Source: Chloroflexota bacterium (GTDB lineage Bacteria > Chloroflexota > Anaerolineae > Anaerolineales > Villigracilaceae). Taken from it: a DNA stretch of 7,416 nucleotides. The notes below the pieces were generated by a model. The model worked only from the letters and a program-made list of their open reading frames with translations, was not told the origin of the DNA and ran no database searches. The stretch is from the NCBI GenBank assembly GCA_021823555.1, contig JAKANW010000128.1, positions 1 to 7,416 on the forward strand, given 5' to 3'. Below, one piece after another: positions 6,259-7,416 of the stretch (position 1 is the stretch's first letter; each line of letters opens with the position of its first letter). The translations under genes were made by a program, and so were the position numbers.

Positions 6259-6331
6259 CCCTCACCCTGTCCCTCTCCCGAGGGGAGAGGGGACTCCCTT
6301 CCCCCAATGGGAGAAGGGGTGGGGATGAGGG
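6259..6331. repeat. C/G-skewed multi-hairpin palindromic repeat
   Basis: Nested complementary blocks fill the gap between the adaptor and ATPase genes. CCCTCTCCC (6271-6279) pairs with GGGAGAGGG (6283-6291) around GAG. CCCTTC (6296-6301) pairs with GAAGGG (6313-6318), extended by CCCC/GGGA with a mismatch. The outer CCCTCACCC (6259-6267) pairs with the GGGGATGAGGG block (6321-6331) with a bulge. Elements of the CCCTCACCC...CCCTCTCCC form are widespread extragenic palindromes in many bacterial phyla (from memory). In the operon transcript it would fold strongly just after the adaptor stop codon. Confidence 0.75.
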
Positions 6332-6335
6332 AAAG

Positions 6336-7235
6336 CTACTTTGTTTCCACCGTCCCCGTGCTGACCACGTCGCCAACCTTCAGGCCGCTCAAAATTTCGG
6401 CATTGGCGAAGTCGCGCAGACCAACTGTGACTGGAGTCATCTTCAACTGACCATCCGATGAGACGACAAAGACCGCATAGGAACCGGGTGAGAGTTCCCG
6501 CAAAGCCTGCATGGGTACGAGGAGCGTATTGCGGGATTCTGCCGCGATCACTTCCGCCTCCACCGTCATACCCGGGAGGATTGAGAACGGCGCTTCATCG
6601 GGCAATGACGCCCAAACCACCACTACAGGCGTGCCGTCCACAATTTGCAGGGCCGGCTCCACCAAAATAATTTCCCCGGTCACAGTTTCATCAGGATAGG
6701 CATCGAAGGTAAACGTCACCTGCATACCTGCCGCGGCTTTTTCAATATCGGTCTCATCGAGATAAAAGCGGGCGAGCAAATGATCGGTCGTCGCAATCGT
6801 CATCACTGGCAAAGTCCCCACCATCTGCCCTTCCACTACATCCAGCGCAATCACCGACCCATCAAAAGGCGCAACCAGGCGGGTGTTTTGAACTGCGAGA
6901 CGGGCCTGCTCCAGTTTCGCGGTCTCCGTGCCCAGCGCGGCAATCGGCGCGGTCGAAGCCTCCGGCCCTGCCTTGACGATTTCCAACGCGGTCTGGGCAT
7001 CGCGCAAAGCTACTTTGGCGGATTCAAATTTGGCACGCGCGAGAGCGATGTCCACATCCGGGATGTCGCGCAGTCCCAGGAAATAATCCATGCGCGCGCG
7101 GGCATCATCAACGACTTTCTGCGCTTCTTCTCTTTGACTTGAAGTTGCCGCCGCGTCGAGGGCATGGATCGCCGCCTCAGCCTGATCCAACTGACCTTCC
7201 CAATACCAGGCATCCGGGCCAACCAAATAGATCAC
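6336..7235 (-). CDS. MacA/HlyD-type periplasmic adaptor (membrane fusion protein), 3' part
   Basis: This is the adaptor that joins a MacB-type permease to the outside or to an outer channel. The frame is read here from a GTG at 7235, but that codon is an internal valine: the coding-like frame continues upstream through an in-frame TAG at 7290 to the window edge. Seen from 7235, residues 14-115 form an Ala/Glu-rich coiled coil (LDQAEAAIHALDAA..., LEQARLAVQNTR). The second half of the lipoyl-like domain is LVAPFDGSVIALDVVEGQMV (120-139). A beta-barrel covers about 150-232, with LARFYLDETDIEKAAAGM and PGMTVEAEVI, and the membrane-proximal domain covers about 237-299, ending LKVGDVVSTG. It stands 91 bases upstream of the ATPase gene and was probably the first of the three transport genes. 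If the TAG is real, this fragment alone lacks the signal sequence and the first lipoyl half and should not work. Confidence 0.85.
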   Translation of the reverse strand: MIYLVGPDAWYWEGQLDQAEAAIHALDAAATSSQREEAQKVVDDARARMDYFLGLRDIPDVDIALARAKFESAKVALRDAQTALEIVKAGPEASTAPIAALGTETAKLEQARLAVQNTRLVAPFDGSVIALDVVEGQMVGTLPVMTIATTDHLLARFYLDETDIEKAAAGMQVTFTFDAYPDETVTGEIILVEPALQIVDGTPVVVVWASLPDEAPFSILPGMTVEAEVIAAESRNTLLVPMQALRELSPGSYAVFVVSSDGQLKMTPVTVGLRDFANAEILSGLKVGDVVSTGTVETK

Positions 7236-7416
7236 AGCGTTGGTGGCATCCTCCAGCGCAGACTCGGCATTCGCGACGGCCAGTTCCGCCTACGCCAGTC
7301 CCTGCGCTGAAAACAATGCCTGGAAATCTGCCTCGGCTTGAATATTCTCTTCCAGCCGCGCCAGTGCCTGGGCGGTCGTGACAGCATCGCCGTTTCCAAC
7401 ATTTAACTCGCTCACC
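7236..7416 (-). pseudogene. 5' continuation of the adaptor gene with an in-frame TAG
   Basis: Read on the minus strand in the same frame as the gene above, the window edge gives VSELNVGNGDAVTTAQALARLEE, the first half of the lipoyl/biotinyl-like domain of membrane fusion proteins. It continues through NIQAEADFQALFSAQGLA, then a TAG (7292-7290), then AELAVANAESALEDATNAV into the coiled coil. Protein-like sequence on both sides of a single stop points to a one-base change, probably from CAG or a similar codon. The gene starts beyond the window. Confidence 0.8.

Noticed and set aside
6245..6376. N-terminal 44-residue extension of the ABC ATPase
   Set aside because: It translates the palindromic repeat and overlaps the end of the adaptor gene; the ATG at 6244 has a good ribosome binding site and matches family length.
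7290..7292. TAG read through as an amino acid (recoding)
   Set aside because: TAG ends at least two genes in this window and no suppressor system or recoding signal is seen.
1..7416. Defence system built around the SNF2 ATPase
   Set aside because: No nuclease, methyltransferase, phospholipase D or other defence partner is adjacent; the neighbours are a transport cassette in the opposite direction.

Overview
The window looks like chromosomal DNA from an uncultured or little-studied bacterium, most likely a member of Chloroflexota (Anaerolineae-like). That placement is an inference from the style of the proteins (a large SNF2/SWI2 ATPase, MacAB-type efflux genes, a small Gly/Ser-rich lipoprotein) and from the density of short palindromic intergenic repeats. 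No rRNA or phylogenetic marker is present to confirm it.

Layout. The plus strand carries one large gene, an SNF2-family helicase-like ATPase (about 180-2717). Its reading frame is open upstream to base 24 and is then closed by TAA, so the true 5' end is missing or broken. A short decayed coding remnant and a repeat-rich gap follow (2718-3005). The rest lies on the minus strand and reads right to left: a MacA/HlyD-type membrane fusion protein (window edge to 6336, interrupted by an in-frame TAG), a MacB/LolD-type ABC ATPase (6244-5525), a MacB/FtsX-type permease (5461-4250), a lipoprotein of unknown function (4163-3585) and a small hypothetical gene that looks N-terminally truncated (3383-3006). 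The helicase and this gene set converge.

How the genes work together. Adaptor, ATPase and permease form a textbook tripartite-style export or macrolide-efflux-like ABC cassette, probably one transcription unit. The lipoprotein follows it in the same direction and would sit outside the membrane, so it may be a partner, but its function is not known. No outer membrane channel gene is seen, as expected for a monoderm-like lineage.

The most distinctive feature is not a gene. Every intergenic gap in the window holds a palindromic or inverted-repeat element. One family occurs twice as a tandem pair of 16-bp dyads, with a C-to-T/G-to-A compensatory change that keeps the symmetry, and the downstream heptamer CGCGTTA provides the TAA stop codon of a neighbouring gene. 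A further repeat-like segment seems to be inserted in frame inside the helicase. No convincing new enzymatic or defence system is visible. Three genes show signs of damage (helicase 5' end, adaptor, small hypothetical), which may reflect real decay or assembly and sequencing error.
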